From positions 1-30,628 of the IMG/VR virus record IMGVR_UViG_3300032294_001141: DNA of 30,628 nt, one strand, 5' to 3'. The position numbers were made by a program, and so were the translations under genes. The notes beneath the pieces are model-generated. The model was not told where the DNA came from, ran no database searches, and saw only the letters and a program-made list of their open reading frames with translations. Positions 23,316 through 29,125 of the stretch are shown here, one piece after another. Every line of letters begins with the position of its first letter. Within the stretch, counting starts at the first letter, position 1. This DNA is from a virus.

Positions 23316-24029
23316 ATGAAATTACAAGACTGGCAAGACTACACATATCACCCACCACTACTAGATAATTATAAATTAGGGTTTAAGCACGGACAAAAAT
23401 ATCCTCAAGGATTTGGTAATCTTACAGGTAGACCACATCTTGGGCAAGATTATCTTTTACCTATTGGAAAACCTATATATGCTATTGCTGACGGTATAAC
23501 TGAAACATTCACTGGAATACAAGCTGGGAATATGGTCACATTGACTACAAATAGGGGTTTATCCGTAAGATATATGCATTTGGATAAATTTGTACAGGCA
23601 AGTAATGGAAGAGTCTCTAGAGGGCAAATTATAGGCTATACTGGCAATACTGGTAAAAGTACAGCACCTCATTTACATTTAGATATTTTTAAGGGAGTGC
23701 CTACTAATATAAATCAGTTTAGCAATTTTATTGACCCATTAACACTTAAATATTCAACTACTATGCCGGAACAACCAAAACCTCAAGAATTTAACTTTCA
23801 AGGTAAAGAATTTCAAACTAGAATATTTGAAAATTATGAAATACTATTAGCATATCCTGTATTATTCTTAGCTCATAAATACGGATATAAGGACGGAGAA
23901 TTTGCTTGGAATGACAAAGGAGGATTTAGAAATTTTATTCGTTGGTGGGGACAATATAGAAGTAAAGAGCAATTCAAACAAGCAGTTGAGGCTGATTATC
24001 AAACTTGGAAAAAAGAGCAAGGTAAATAA
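23316..24029 (+). CDS. Endolysin, M23-family metallopeptidase
   Basis: A 237-residue wall-cutting enzyme. Zinc ligands are visible: H41-L-G-Q-D45, Y87-M-H88 and H119-L-H121 in APHLHLD. The M23 domain covers about residues 20-145. A Pro/Gln-rich linker (MPEQPKPQEF, about 149-160) leads to an 80-residue helical C-terminal domain with several Trp (KGGFRNFIRWWGQYRSKEQF), a possible wall-binding or host-specific part. M23 enzymes cut peptide cross-bridges. No signal peptide, so a holin is needed for release. Confidence 0.88.
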   Translation: MKLQDWQDYTYHPPLLDNYKLGFKHGQKYPQGFGNLTGRPHLGQDYLLPIGKPIYAIADGITETFTGIQAGNMVTLTTNRGLSVRYMHLDKFVQASNGRVSRGQIIGYTGNTGKSTAPHLHLDIFKGVPTNINQFSNFIDPLTLKYSTTMPEQPKPQEFNFQGKEFQTRIFENYEILLAYPVLFLAHKYGYKDGEFAWNDKGGFRNFIRWWGQYRSKEQFKQAVEADYQTWKKEQGK

Positions 24030-24030
24030 T

Positions 24031-24219
24031 ATGAAAACATTATATAAAACAATAATTGTTAGCAATAAAGATAAATTTGATATAGAGATTAACAGTCATC
24101 TTGAAAAAGGTTGGGAGCTATATGGGAACTCGTATACAACAGGTTGGAGAAGAATAACTGAAGGCACTTCAGGTTATTGGACTATAGATTACTGTCAAGC
24201 ACTTATTAAAAAAATATAG
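24031..24219 (+). CDS. DUF1737-like small protein
   Basis: A 62-residue protein beginning MKTLYKTIIVSNKDKFDIEI. The core HLEKGWELYGNS and the ending YCQALIKKI match DUF1737-like proteins, which carry an xGWELYG motif and a terminal QALVK-like strand. The start after TAAATAATATG, 2 bases past the endolysin stop, is preferred to an in-frame ATG inside the endolysin gene. Role unknown. Confidence 0.7.
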   Translation: MKTLYKTIIVSNKDKFDIEINSHLEKGWELYGNSYTTGWRRITEGTSGYWTIDYCQALIKKI

Positions 24220-24259
24220 CAATAACAATATGGTTATAGACGAAAATACTAAAAAAGTA

Positions 24260-24268
24260 TGATATAAT
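24260..24268 (+). promoter_or_regulatory. Extended -10 promoter
   Basis: TGATATAAT (TG-N-TATAAT) with no good -35 box. It precedes the structured leader at 24275-24383. An inverted repeat ATACT/AGTAT lies directly upstream. Confidence 0.5.
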
Positions 24269-24274
24269 ATTTAC

Positions 24275-24383
24275 ACATATAAGTTCCTTGTTCATTTCCT
24301 GTGGGGTTCCGGAGGTTCCTCTAACTGAGCAGGCAAGGCATTGAACAATTACCTACACTTGAACGGTTGTAGGTTTTTGTTTT
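24275..24383 (+). ncRNA. Candidate structured RNA C (small RNA or attenuating leader)
   Basis: Non-coding and richer in G+C than its surroundings. CCTTG (24286-24290) pairs with CAAGG (24334-24338), and CCTG (24298-24301) with CAGG (24330-24333), stacking into one long arm around a GGTTCC...GGTTCC-bearing loop. GTTCA (24290-24294) can pair with TGAAC at 24342-24346, or with TGAAC in the terminator loop at 24360-24364. A terminator closes it and a small gene follows, so it could be a transcription attenuator or riboswitch for that gene, or a free small RNA. Confidence 0.5.
24351..24383 (+). terminator. Terminator at the end of RNA C
   Basis: ACCTACA (24351-24357) pairs perfectly with TGTAGGT (24368-24374) around a 10-base loop, followed by TTTTTGTTTT. 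It lies between the promoter at 24260 and the gene at 24386. Confidence 0.85.
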
Positions 24384-24385
24384 AT

Positions 24386-24676
24386 ATGATACATTATAAA
24401 TGTACATTTGCTACAAGAGCAATGGCTACACTTCTCAAGCCACCTGTTCGTTCCATTTATATTTACAGAGGATATATTCAAGTTAAAGATAAAATGAGAT
24501 TTATCAGATTTGACACTTTTAATCGCAGAATTTACCCTTATGAATACTATGATTGCCTTGACCAGCATTCAATGGAAATCTACACTGTATTAGGTCAAAA
24601 TATCTTAAATTATCATCTGTACAATATCCGTCCACTTACAAAATCTGACCCTGAATGTATACAACCTACAATCTAA
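24386..24676 (+). CDS. Unknown small protein at the end of the rightward arm
   Basis: A 96-residue protein from the first ATG after the RNA C terminator; an in-frame ATG at 24422 (MATLLKPPVRSIYIY) is an equally reasonable start. It is rich in Tyr, Arg and Ile (RRIYPYEYYDCLDQHSMEIY). No family recognised. A 15-base inverted repeat, TACATTATAAATGTA at 24390-24404, lies at its very start. The bidirectional terminator follows 8 bases after the stop, supporting a real gene. Confidence 0.5.
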   Translation: MIHYKCTFATRAMATLLKPPVRSIYIYRGYIQVKDKMRFIRFDTFNRRIYPYEYYDCLDQHSMEIYTVLGQNILNYHLYNIRPLTKSDPECIQPTI

Positions 24677-24682
24677 ACTAAA

Positions 24683-24712
24683 AAGGGAGTGTTTAGCTCC
24701 CTCTTTTTCTTT
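24683..24712. terminator. Bidirectional terminator between the converging arms
   Basis: GGGAG (24685-24689) pairs with CTCCC (24697-24701) around TGTTTAG. T-rich sequence follows on the plus strand and AAAAA precedes it (T-rich on the minus strand), so it can end transcription from both sides. Confidence 0.85.
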
Positions 24713-24720
24713 ATATTATA

Positions 24721-25095
24721 TTAAAATAAACTTATAATATAACCTAAAATAAACCACAAACTTATAAATAATAATATTACTGTAACTACAATTGTATATA
24801 ACCATTTTTTAATTTCTTTAACTCCTTCTTCAGCATCTTGACTATCTATAACATCCTCATCAATATAATCATCATTGCTTTTATGTATAATATAATCTGA
24901 ATGTAATTTTTTAATTTTATTGTAATTTTCATCTTTAATATCTTTTGAAAATCCTCTAATAATTTTACTTAAAGTTCCATATTGAATATCTAGCATATCT
25001 GCTAATTGTTTTCTAGTAAATCCTTCTTGTAAAAGATAATCTAATCTAACTATTGAGTTTAATAAGTTTTCTGATTTTGCTTTATTTTTTGCCAT
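24721..25095 (-). CDS. Tail-anchored helix-turn-helix protein
   Basis: A 124-residue protein with a DNA-binding-like N-terminus and a membrane C-terminus. Residues about 24-50 (FTRKQLADMLDIQYGTLSK) read as a helix-turn-helix. An acidic stretch (DDYIDEDVIDSQDAEEG, about 75-91) follows, and residues 99-124 (IVVTVILLFISLWFILGYII) are one hydrophobic segment. A DNA-binding domain tethered to the membrane could regulate lysogeny or stress response, or tie phage DNA to the membrane. It is the last gene of the leftward arm. Start is in TTAAATATGGCAAA. Confidence 0.65.
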   Translation of the reverse strand: MAKNKAKSENLLNSIVRLDYLLQEGFTRKQLADMLDIQYGTLSKIIRGFSKDIKDENYNKIKKLHSDYIIHKSNDDYIDEDVIDSQDAEEGVKEIKKWLYTIVVTVILLFISLWFILGYIISLF

Positions 25096-25151
25096 ATTTA
25101 ATGATTAGTTAATTATTATGTACTCGATTTTGCAGGTATACCTTATCGACC

Positions 25152-25289
25152 TTAGGGAGGTAATTCTGCTAATTTTATATCTTTAGCTTCTTCTAATTCT
25201 TTTTCTTCTCTAAGTATAATTTCTCTAACTTCAGCTGTTAATTCCATAAGTTTTTTATCAAATACAAATGGTTTTCTAAAGTTTTTCAT
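25152..25289 (-). CDS. Small charged protein, 45 residues
   Basis: A short ORF starting MKNFRKPFVFDKKLMELTAE and ending IKLAELPP. The middle is a helix rich in Glu and Lys. It starts 2 bases after the stop of the upstream tiny membrane gene. The first residues MKNF echo the MKNL/MKNT starts of other genes in this operon. Unknown function. Confidence 0.55.
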   Translation of the reverse strand: MKNFRKPFVFDKKLMELTAEVREIILREEKELEEAKDIKLAELPP

Positions 25290-25291
25290 AT

Positions 25292-25423
25292 TTATATCTT
25301 AAACCAAACTAATATTTGTGCAAATGCAAGTCCTGCTATAATTATTGGTATAGAAAATGTAATCCCTATAATTCTAAATATAGTCATTATATATTCACCT
25401 ATTATTGCTAATGTTAATTTCAT
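25292..25423 (-). CDS. Tiny membrane protein, 43 residues
   Basis: Short ORF starting MKLTLAIIGEYIMTIFRIIG in the AATAAGTATG context. Almost the whole chain is hydrophobic (GITFSIPIIIAGLAFAQILV), enough for one long or two short membrane passes. Tight spacing to both neighbours supports it. Role unknown; small membrane proteins in phage early regions often modify host membrane functions. Confidence 0.5.
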   Translation of the reverse strand: MKLTLAIIGEYIMTIFRIIGITFSIPIIIAGLAFAQILVWFKI

Positions 25424-25425
25424 AC

Positions 25426-25926
25426 TTATTTTAATTTATTTCTAATAATCTCTTTGTCTTCATCGGATAGCTTGAATAATATGTCTTCTAGGGTTCTTTC
25501 TGGTATTTCTTCCTCCTCTTTAACTGGCATTACGCAATAGTGGGGGAATATTACATCCATATCTTTATCTACAAAATTCACCAAATAATAAACACCATAC
25601 ATATCACTTCTAACATTATGTATTGTCATTATTTTTCCAATCATATCTCCATACTCTCCAATATCCCTTGCACTCTCCATAATCCTCACCTTCTGCCCTA
25701 CTTTCAATACTTCTGGCTTCTGGTATCGTGGGTCTATGAGGGTGAATTTAGCGTTTTTGTCCTTAAATCTTATAATGCGTGTACCGTCTTCTTGATCAAA
25801 ACAAGATTGCAAAAATTTTCTATTGATAATACATACCCACATTGTATTCTCATTATTAAAATCAATCTGAAATGGTCTATCTTTAGGGGCGAGTTTTATG
25901 AGTTGGTCGTATGTAAGGTTTTTCAT
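25426..25926 (-). CDS. Unknown protein with SH3-like middle domain
   Basis: A 166-residue protein. It begins MKNLTYDQLIKLAPKDRPFQ; residues about 72-133 (LKVGQKVRIMESARDIGEYG, then GKIMTIHNV, YLVNFVDKDMDVIF) look like a small beta-barrel of the SH3/KOW sort, and the C-terminus (RTLEDILFKLSDEDKEIIRN) is helical. The first 21 bases are identical to those of the next upstream gene. No catalytic motif seen. Confidence 0.6.
   Translation of the reverse strand: MKNLTYDQLIKLAPKDRPFQIDFNNENTMWVCIINRKFLQSCFDQEDGTRIIRFKDKNAKFTLIDPRYQKPEVLKVGQKVRIMESARDIGEYGDMIGKIMTIHNVRSDMYGVYYLVNFVDKDMDVIFPHYCVMPVKEEEEIPERTLEDILFKLSDEDKEIIRNKLK
25906..25926 (-). repeat. 21-base repeat at a gene start, copy 1
   Basis: The first seven codons (MKNLTYD), exactly the same 21 bases as at 26180-26200. 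Beyond them the two proteins do not resemble each other. Confidence 0.9.
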
Positions 25927-25927
25927 A

Positions 25928-26200
25928 TTATTGAAGTAGGGTTAATTTATGAGGAATTTTAGTATCTGTTAAGTCAAAATAGGTTGATGAATAATCTTGA
26001 ACTTTATCTTTACAATAGTCTGCGTGTTTTGAGCTAAAAGCCTTTAATTCACTATGGTTATCAAATAGCTTTGTAAAGAATGGGAAATCACCATATCCAT
26101 CATTATAATAAGCAATAAACACCCATATTCTAATTTTTCTATTACCAACAGATGTTAGTGTCGGGATAAAGTTATTAGTGTCGTATGTAAGGTTTTTCAT
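25928..26200 (-). CDS. Unknown 90-residue protein
   Basis: Starts MKNLTYDTNNFIPTLTSVGN. It is rich in aromatic residues (RIWVFIAYYNDGYGDFPFF) and likely a small alpha/beta protein. It overlaps the upstream tiny membrane gene (ATGA) and ends one base before the next gene. The shared MKNLTYD lead points to a duplicated translation start. No family recognised. Confidence 0.6.
   Translation of the reverse strand: MKNLTYDTNNFIPTLTSVGNRKIRIWVFIAYYNDGYGDFPFFTKLFDNHSELKAFSSKHADYCKDKVQDYSSTYFDLTDTKIPHKLTLLQ
26180..26200 (-). repeat. 21-base repeat at a gene start, copy 2
   Basis: Identical to 25906-25926; covers the first seven codons of the 90-residue gene. Confidence 0.9.
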
Positions 26201-26316
26201 AATTGCGTTATTATATATATAATTATTGCTAGTAAACCAATTATAGCAACTCTTTGAATTAACAGTTCACTTTTAATCCTTGCAATTTCTAATAGTATTT
26301 TTGTTTGTTTGTTCAT
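26197..26316 (-). CDS. Tiny membrane protein, 39 residues
   Basis: Short ORF MNKQTKILLEIARIKSELLI followed by a hydrophobic end (VAIIGLLAIIIYIITQL). A positively charged helix leads into one membrane segment. Its stop overlaps the next start (ATGA). The ATG follows the previous stop by one base or so, so it fits the operon. Function unknown. Confidence 0.5.
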   Translation of the reverse strand: MNKQTKILLEIARIKSELLIQRVAIIGLLAIIIYIITQL

Positions 26317-26317
26317 A

Positions 26318-26518
26318 TTATGTCCTAAATATAATTCTTAATAATATAATTATTATCATAACAACAACAGCTATAATTATTCCCAAAGCTAAAGGTATCC
26401 ACAATGGTCCAAGTATCCAATACCAAGCCCAATTGATATATCCTGTTAATTTTAACCCAACAAATAATATTGTTAATAGTCCTAAAAAAGAAATTGAATT
26501 TGATGATGTATTTTTCAT
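26318..26518 (-). CDS. Two-pass membrane protein, 66 residues
   Basis: MKNTSSNSISFLGLLTILFV begins the first hydrophobic segment; after GYINWAWYW a second long one (ALGIIIAVVVMIIIILLRII) ends in RT. The start context is AATAAGTATG. Such small Trp-bearing membrane proteins in phage early operons may be exclusion factors or membrane modifiers; that role is not shown by the sequence. Confidence 0.6.
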   Translation of the reverse strand: MKNTSSNSISFLGLLTILFVGLKLTGYINWAWYWILGPLWIPLALGIIIAVVVMIIIILLRIIFRT

Positions 26519-26520
26519 AC

Positions 26521-26706
26521 TTATTTTTTATACCTGTTAATAATGTTGTAAATCCTTGCTCGAGATATTCCTAGGTCTTTGGCTAATATAGTAACGGAAG
26601 CTCCGCTACTATATGCCTTTAAGATTATACTGTCTCTTTTATTAGGTTTTTTTGTGTTCCACTGTATATCTCTCTTGATCATCCCGTATTTCATTTTCTT
26701 ATTCAT
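26521..26706 (-). CDS. Small helix-turn-helix protein
   Basis: A 61-residue basic protein whose C-terminal half is a resolvase-type helix-turn-helix: DSIILKAYSSGASVTILAKD followed by LGISRARIYNIINRYKK. The N-terminus is Lys-rich. It could be a repressor of the repeated early promoters or a nucleoid-like protein. It overlaps the upstream gene by 8 bases and ends 2 bases before the next start. Confidence 0.65.
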   Translation of the reverse strand: MNKKMKYGMIKRDIQWNTKKPNKRDSIILKAYSSGASVTILAKDLGISRARIYNIINRYKK

Positions 26707-26992
26707 TAAATTCTTTATAATCTCTTATATAGCTATCATCATTGTCTTTTTGAGTTTGATATTCCTCTAATATCCAAGCATCAGGTAAAAATCCAAGATT
26801 ATATAATTGTTTTATAGTTAAACAATCAAATAAATCTACAAGTATATCAGTTTGAATTCCTTTATCTCCACTAGCGGGAGTATTTGTAAATAATTTAACT
26901 GATATATCATCTACTATATAATCAGGTATACTTTTTAATTTAGGGTTATACCCAGCCCAATCCCATTGTTTTAATATTTGCTCAATTTCCAT
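26699..26992 (-). CDS. Unknown 97-residue acidic protein
   Basis: Starts MEIEQILKQWDWAGYNPKLK and is first behind the promoter at 27038-27066. It is acidic and mixed alpha/beta (YIVDDISVKLFTNTPASGDK, CLTIKQLYNLGFLPDAW). No family recognised. It overlaps the small helix-turn-helix gene by 8 bases. Acidic small early phage proteins are often inhibitors of host proteins, but nothing here proves it. Confidence 0.6.
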   Translation of the reverse strand: MEIEQILKQWDWAGYNPKLKSIPDYIVDDISVKLFTNTPASGDKGIQTDILVDLFDCLTIKQLYNLGFLPDAWILEEYQTQKDNDDSYIRDYKEFNE

Positions 26993-27016
26993 ATAAGTGT
27001 TTTTAATTATTAACCC

Positions 27017-27030
27017 GATAATCTCTTATC
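27017..27030 (-). promoter_or_regulatory. Leader hairpin with GNRA tetraloop (copy 1)
   Basis: On the minus strand GATAA-GAGA-TTATC, within CAGATAAGAGATTATCGGG, just after the promoter. The loop is GAGA. The copy at 30260-30273 has loop GAAA on the same stem, so the only difference keeps the GNRA form. Confidence 0.55.
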
Positions 27031-27037
27031 TGTATAT

Positions 27038-27066
27038 ATAATATCATAATATTGACACTTTGTCAA
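27038..27066 (-). promoter_or_regulatory. Sigma70-type early promoter with operator-like palindrome
   Basis: On the minus strand TTGACA (27066-27061), 17-base spacer and TATTAT (27043-27038). The -35 box is one arm of the perfect inverted repeat TTGACA-AAG-TGTCAA (27052-27066), a likely repressor site. Confidence 0.75.
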
Positions 27067-27085
27067 TAGTTTTATTTACTTTATT

Positions 27086-27496
27086 TTAATCTTCTTGAGC
27101 TTCTATTGCAAAACCGCCATAATATCCATTATGAATATTGTGGGTACAGATAACAAATACTCCTTTATCTGTAATTACATCTAAAAACATAATATCGTGT
27201 TCATCACTACCGTCTTGATATTCTCCTCCATCTTTTAATTCTAAGTCTAACAACTTTGCTCCTGAATATAAAGATAAATCATAATCTGTAGACATATATC
27301 TATATTCACAACAACCTTTTTTATTATCTAATATAGACATTTTATATCCATTCTCAAATTCAAATCTTAATCTTTCTGGATTTGTATCTTCATCAAGCCA
27401 AACTTTTTTTATTGTTTGATTTAATCCTTTTTGTATTGCAGTGACACTTTTTTTGTTGCAATTTAATTTTTTAATCATTACTCCTAATCCTTCCAT
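27086..27496 (-). CDS. DUF7448-like protein
   Basis: A 136-residue protein. RLRFEFENGYKMSILDNKKG, then CCEYRYMSTD and the ending THNIHNGYYGGFAIEA fit the DUF7448 pattern of phage accessory proteins (double Cys, terminal HNGYYGGF). The biochemical role is unknown. An internal ATG at the seventh codon is preceded by AGGAG, one of few Shine-Dalgarno-like sites in the window, so MIKKLNCNKK is an alternative start. Confidence 0.6.
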   Translation of the reverse strand: MEGLGVMIKKLNCNKKSVTAIQKGLNQTIKKVWLDEDTNPERLRFEFENGYKMSILDNKKGCCEYRYMSTDYDLSLYSGAKLLDLELKDGGEYQDGSDEHDIMFLDVITDKGVFVICTHNIHNGYYGGFAIEAQED

Positions 27497-27510
27497 AGTT
27501 ATATTTTTTA

Positions 27511-28071
27511 TTATTTACTCCATTTACTTTTACTAGCATCCCAAGCTTTAATACCTCCTCTAGATATCTTAAAAGCCATAGCTTCTACATTTGTTTTTGC
27601 ATCAAAGGGAGATATATATTCTCTACCCATTTGTCTTAATGTACCTTCCCAAGTGGATTTTATAAACTGGCTACATCCAGAGGCAGTAGAGTTTTTATTC
27701 TTTGCATTTGGATTGCCTCCACTTTCAGCTTTTATAATTCTTCTCATAAGGTCACTATCTACTTTATATTTACTAGCCATCTCATCTACATAGTCATAAC
27801 AACTCCCAGAATAGGCAATTTGCTCTTTTTTTACCTCTCTCGCAAGAGTTTTAGGTTTAGGAGTAGATTGTATAGGCTTTGGCTCTGGAATAACCTCTAA
27901 TTTCTCTAATTTTGTAAATTCTTGTTTATTTGGTGTATAAGGTTCAGCTATTGCTTCAGAAAATTTGAATATCCAGAATAATATTAGTCCAATGTATGCA
28001 ATTATTAAAATACTATATTTCCATTTTAATAATGTTTTTTTAGATATAGGGCGGTCTACTAATTTTCTAAT
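27511..28071 (-). CDS. Membrane-anchored lytic transglycosylase, probable ATT start
   Basis: The catalytic part is a small SLT/lysozyme-like domain (about residues 95-186): MASKYKVDSDLMRRIIKAES with catalytic Glu near 116, GNPNAKNKNSTASGCSQF and STWEGTLRQMG. An in-frame ATG at 27780 would give only this domain. The frame stays open upstream to 28080 and encodes a basic lead (RKLVDRPISKK), one membrane segment (YSILIIAYIGLILFWIFKF, about 19-37) and a Pro/Lys linker, a sensible anchored enzyme. No ATG, GTG or TTG exists there. An ATT at 28071, in the AAACAT-ATT context that mirrors AAACACT-ATG elsewhere, is the best start. It may aid entry, lysis or superinfection control. Confidence 0.7.
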   Translation of the reverse strand: MRKLVDRPISKKTLLKWKYSILIIAYIGLILFWIFKFSEAIAEPYTPNKQEFTKLEKLEVIPEPKPIQSTPKPKTLAREVKKEQIAYSGSCYDYVDEMASKYKVDSDLMRRIIKAESGGNPNAKNKNSTASGCSQFIKSTWEGTLRQMGREYISPFDAKTNVEAMAFKISRGGIKAWDASKSKWSK

Positions 28072-28080
28072 ATGTTTAAT

Positions 28081-28113
28081 TTAATTATAATACTCTTTCG
28101 AGTCAACAGTCAT
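28081..28113 (-). other. In-frame mini-ORF before the transglycosylase
   Basis: ATG at 28113 opens MTVDSKEYYN and stops at TAA 28083-28081, in the same frame as the transglycosylase, whose sense codons resume at once. Readthrough of this TAA, or its loss in a relative, would give a full-length protein with a normal ATG. It may also be chance. Confidence 0.35.
28092..28103 (-). promoter_or_regulatory. Small GNRA hairpin before the transglycosylase
   Basis: On the minus strand ACTC-GAAA-GAGT, a 4-bp stem with a GAAA tetraloop, 21 bases upstream of the proposed ATT start. Confidence 0.35.
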
Positions 28114-28123
28114 AATCAGTGTT

Positions 28124-28275
28124 ATATAAAGTTCTCAAGGGAGGGGACAATGATTTAATTGCTAGACTTTTTGAGAGCTACTCATCTATCATTTATGTAC
28201 TCACACCGTTGATGTTATCACTGTATGCAGTTCGCCTTTGGTTATTCCGCCACCCCTCCATTGAAAACTCTATAT
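28124..28275 (-). ncRNA. Candidate novel structured RNA with 23-position closing stem
   Basis: The two ends pair over 23 positions, 28124-28146 with 28253-28275, with 20 pairs and 3 mismatches. The inner part is a perfect G/C-rich helix GGAGGGG/CCCCTCC, striking in this AT-rich DNA. The enclosed 106 bases have short hairpins: TGG/CCA next to the closing helix, ACTG-CATA-CAGT, TGAG-TAGCT-CTCA, and AATGAT/ATCATT. One of these (ACATC-AAC-GGTGT) uses a G-T pair that only works on the minus strand, which matches the direction of the flanking genes. It is not a tRNA. It could be a leader of the transglycosylase, a free RNA, or a DNA-level cruciform. Confidence 0.5.
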
Positions 28276-28305
28276 TTTAATGTGCTGTACTTATTATATC
28301 ATAGG

Positions 28306-28659
28306 CTAATCTTTATCTAGTAATTCTGGGTTCTCGTATATGTTGCCAATGATTTCACAATATTTTTTAATATCATCTAAATTGCAACTATCTAAGTTAA
28401 ATCCATATCCTGCACAACTATCTTCACGAGTAATAAAGTTAAACTCCTCTATTTTGACTACTTCTTTATATCCAAATTGACCAACTATGATATCCTCCTC
28501 ATAAATCTCTACTCCATTTTTATCTTTAAGTCCTGTGTCTTGCATAAGTACAGTTCCAATACTATTAAAATCAATCCATTTGCAAAATTCTATAGTTCCC
28601 ATTGTAGGAGAATAATTCATATTTACTTTATCCCAAGCTCTAAATTTAATCTCTCTCAT
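28306..28659 (-). CDS. YopX-family protein
   Basis: A 117-residue protein with the family hallmarks: MREIKFRAWDKVNMNY at the start, LMQDTGLKDKNGVEIYEEDI in the middle and IIGNIYENPELL near the end. YopX proteins are widespread in phages of Firmicutes and others; their function is unknown. The start context is ATAAGTATGAG, 2 bases after the previous stop. Length is normal. Confidence 0.9.
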   Translation of the reverse strand: MREIKFRAWDKVNMNYSPTMGTIEFCKWIDFNSIGTVLMQDTGLKDKNGVEIYEEDIIVGQFGYKEVVKIEEFNFITREDSCAGYGFNLDSCNLDDIKKYCEIIGNIYENPELLDKD

Positions 28660-28661
28660 AC

Positions 28662-28826
28662 TTATATACTTAATTGATAATCTTTATATAATTGGTCTGT
28701 CATTATAGCACAGTGTTCTAATAAATCATTTGTAATTTCTTGATGTAGTGAGATATATGTTTCTATATCTTCTTGTACTATATTTGATATGTATTCATTT
28801 TTTATTTCTTCCATATGTTTAAGCAT
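28662..28826 (-). CDS. Small helical protein, 54 residues
   Basis: Short ORF starting MLKHMEEIKNEYISNIVQED, ending QLYKDYQLSI; acidic and probably all helical. The start overlaps the stop of the upstream membrane gene by 8 bases; an internal ATG (MEEIKNEY) is a possible alternative. It ends 2 bases before YopX, so it is part of the same mRNA. No family recognised. Confidence 0.55.
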   Translation of the reverse strand: MLKHMEEIKNEYISNIVQEDIETYISLHQEITNDLLEHCAIMTDQLYKDYQLSI

Positions 28827-28944
28827 ATACCCATAATAACATCCAACAAAACCATATTAAGAATGGGATCATAATTATTGTAGATATAACATCTATTGGA
28901 CGGTCTTCATCATCATTAAAAGGTGTAAATAAAAATTTAATCAT
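28819..28944 (-). CDS. Tiny membrane protein, 41 residues
   Basis: MIKFLFTPFNDDEDRPIDVI followed by a hydrophobic end STIIMIPFLIWFCWMLLWVY. One membrane segment is likely, with a short acidic head. It is the first ORF behind the promoter at 29034-29062 and starts after AAACACTAAACACTATG. Function unknown. Confidence 0.6.
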   Translation of the reverse strand: MIKFLFTPFNDDEDRPIDVISTIIMIPFLIWFCWMLLWVYA

Positions 28945-28962
28945 AGTGTTTAGTGTTTAATT

Positions 28963-29011
28963 TATACTCGACATTGGATTGTATTGGCTCGGTAAGTTAT
29001 ATACTCGGCAT
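28963..29011. repeat. Pair of 12-base repeats TATACTCGRCAT in a leader
   Basis: TATACTCGACAT at 28963-28974 and TATACTCGGCAT at 29000-29011, 37 bases apart, with a partial copy (GGCTCGGTA) between. They lie downstream of the promoter at 29034-29062, in the leader of the tiny membrane gene. They may bind a regulator or form part of an RNA element. Confidence 0.5.
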
Positions 29012-29033
29012 ATCAATCTCTGGTCTTAATATA

Positions 29034-29062
29034 AGAATAACATAATGTTTACATTTTGTCAA
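29034..29062 (-). promoter_or_regulatory. Sigma70-type early promoter, 29-base repeat copy 1
   Basis: On the minus strand TTGACA (29062-29057), 17-base spacer, TATTCT (29039-29034). Bases 29036-29064 are identical to 30283-30311. The spacer holds the inverted repeat AATGTAAACATT, an operator candidate. It drives the 28944-28306 gene group. Confidence 0.75.
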
Positions 29063-29077
29063 TACTAAGTTATCCAC

Positions 29078-29125
29078 AAAAACAAAAGAGACCAGAATGT
29101 CCTGTTAAGGATAATCCCAGCCTCT
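29078..29125 (-). terminator. Minus-strand terminator with wobble-rich stem
   Basis: On the minus strand AGAGGCTGGGA (29125-29115) pairs with TTCTGGTCTCT (29097-29087) over 11 positions with four G-T pairs, with TCCT-TAAC-AGGA nested inside, and TTTTGTTTTTG after it. The G-T pairs work only on the minus-strand RNA. AGCC-TAGA-GGCT overlaps the 5' arm and could compete. Confidence 0.65.

Noticed and set aside
24230-24262. Ten-codon ORF MVIDENTKKV before RNA C
   Set aside because: Too short to support, and its end overlaps the extended -10 promoter; probably chance.
25540-25962. 140-residue plus-strand ORF
   Set aside because: It runs opposite to the well-placed minus genes at 25426-25926 and 25928-26200 and has a low-complexity, Ile/Tyr/His-rich shadow composition.
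28188-28255. 22-codon ORF starting MEGWRNNQRR within the structured RNA
   Set aside because: It starts inside the closing helix and its sequence is fully explained by the RNA structure; no ribosome context.
28140-28259. A tRNA-like gene closed by GGAGGGG/CCCCTCC, with a TGGCGGAAT start resembling tRNA-Leu
   Set aside because: On neither strand do a proper D-stem, anticodon arm or T-arm (TTCGA loop) form, and 120 bases is too long even for class II tRNAs.
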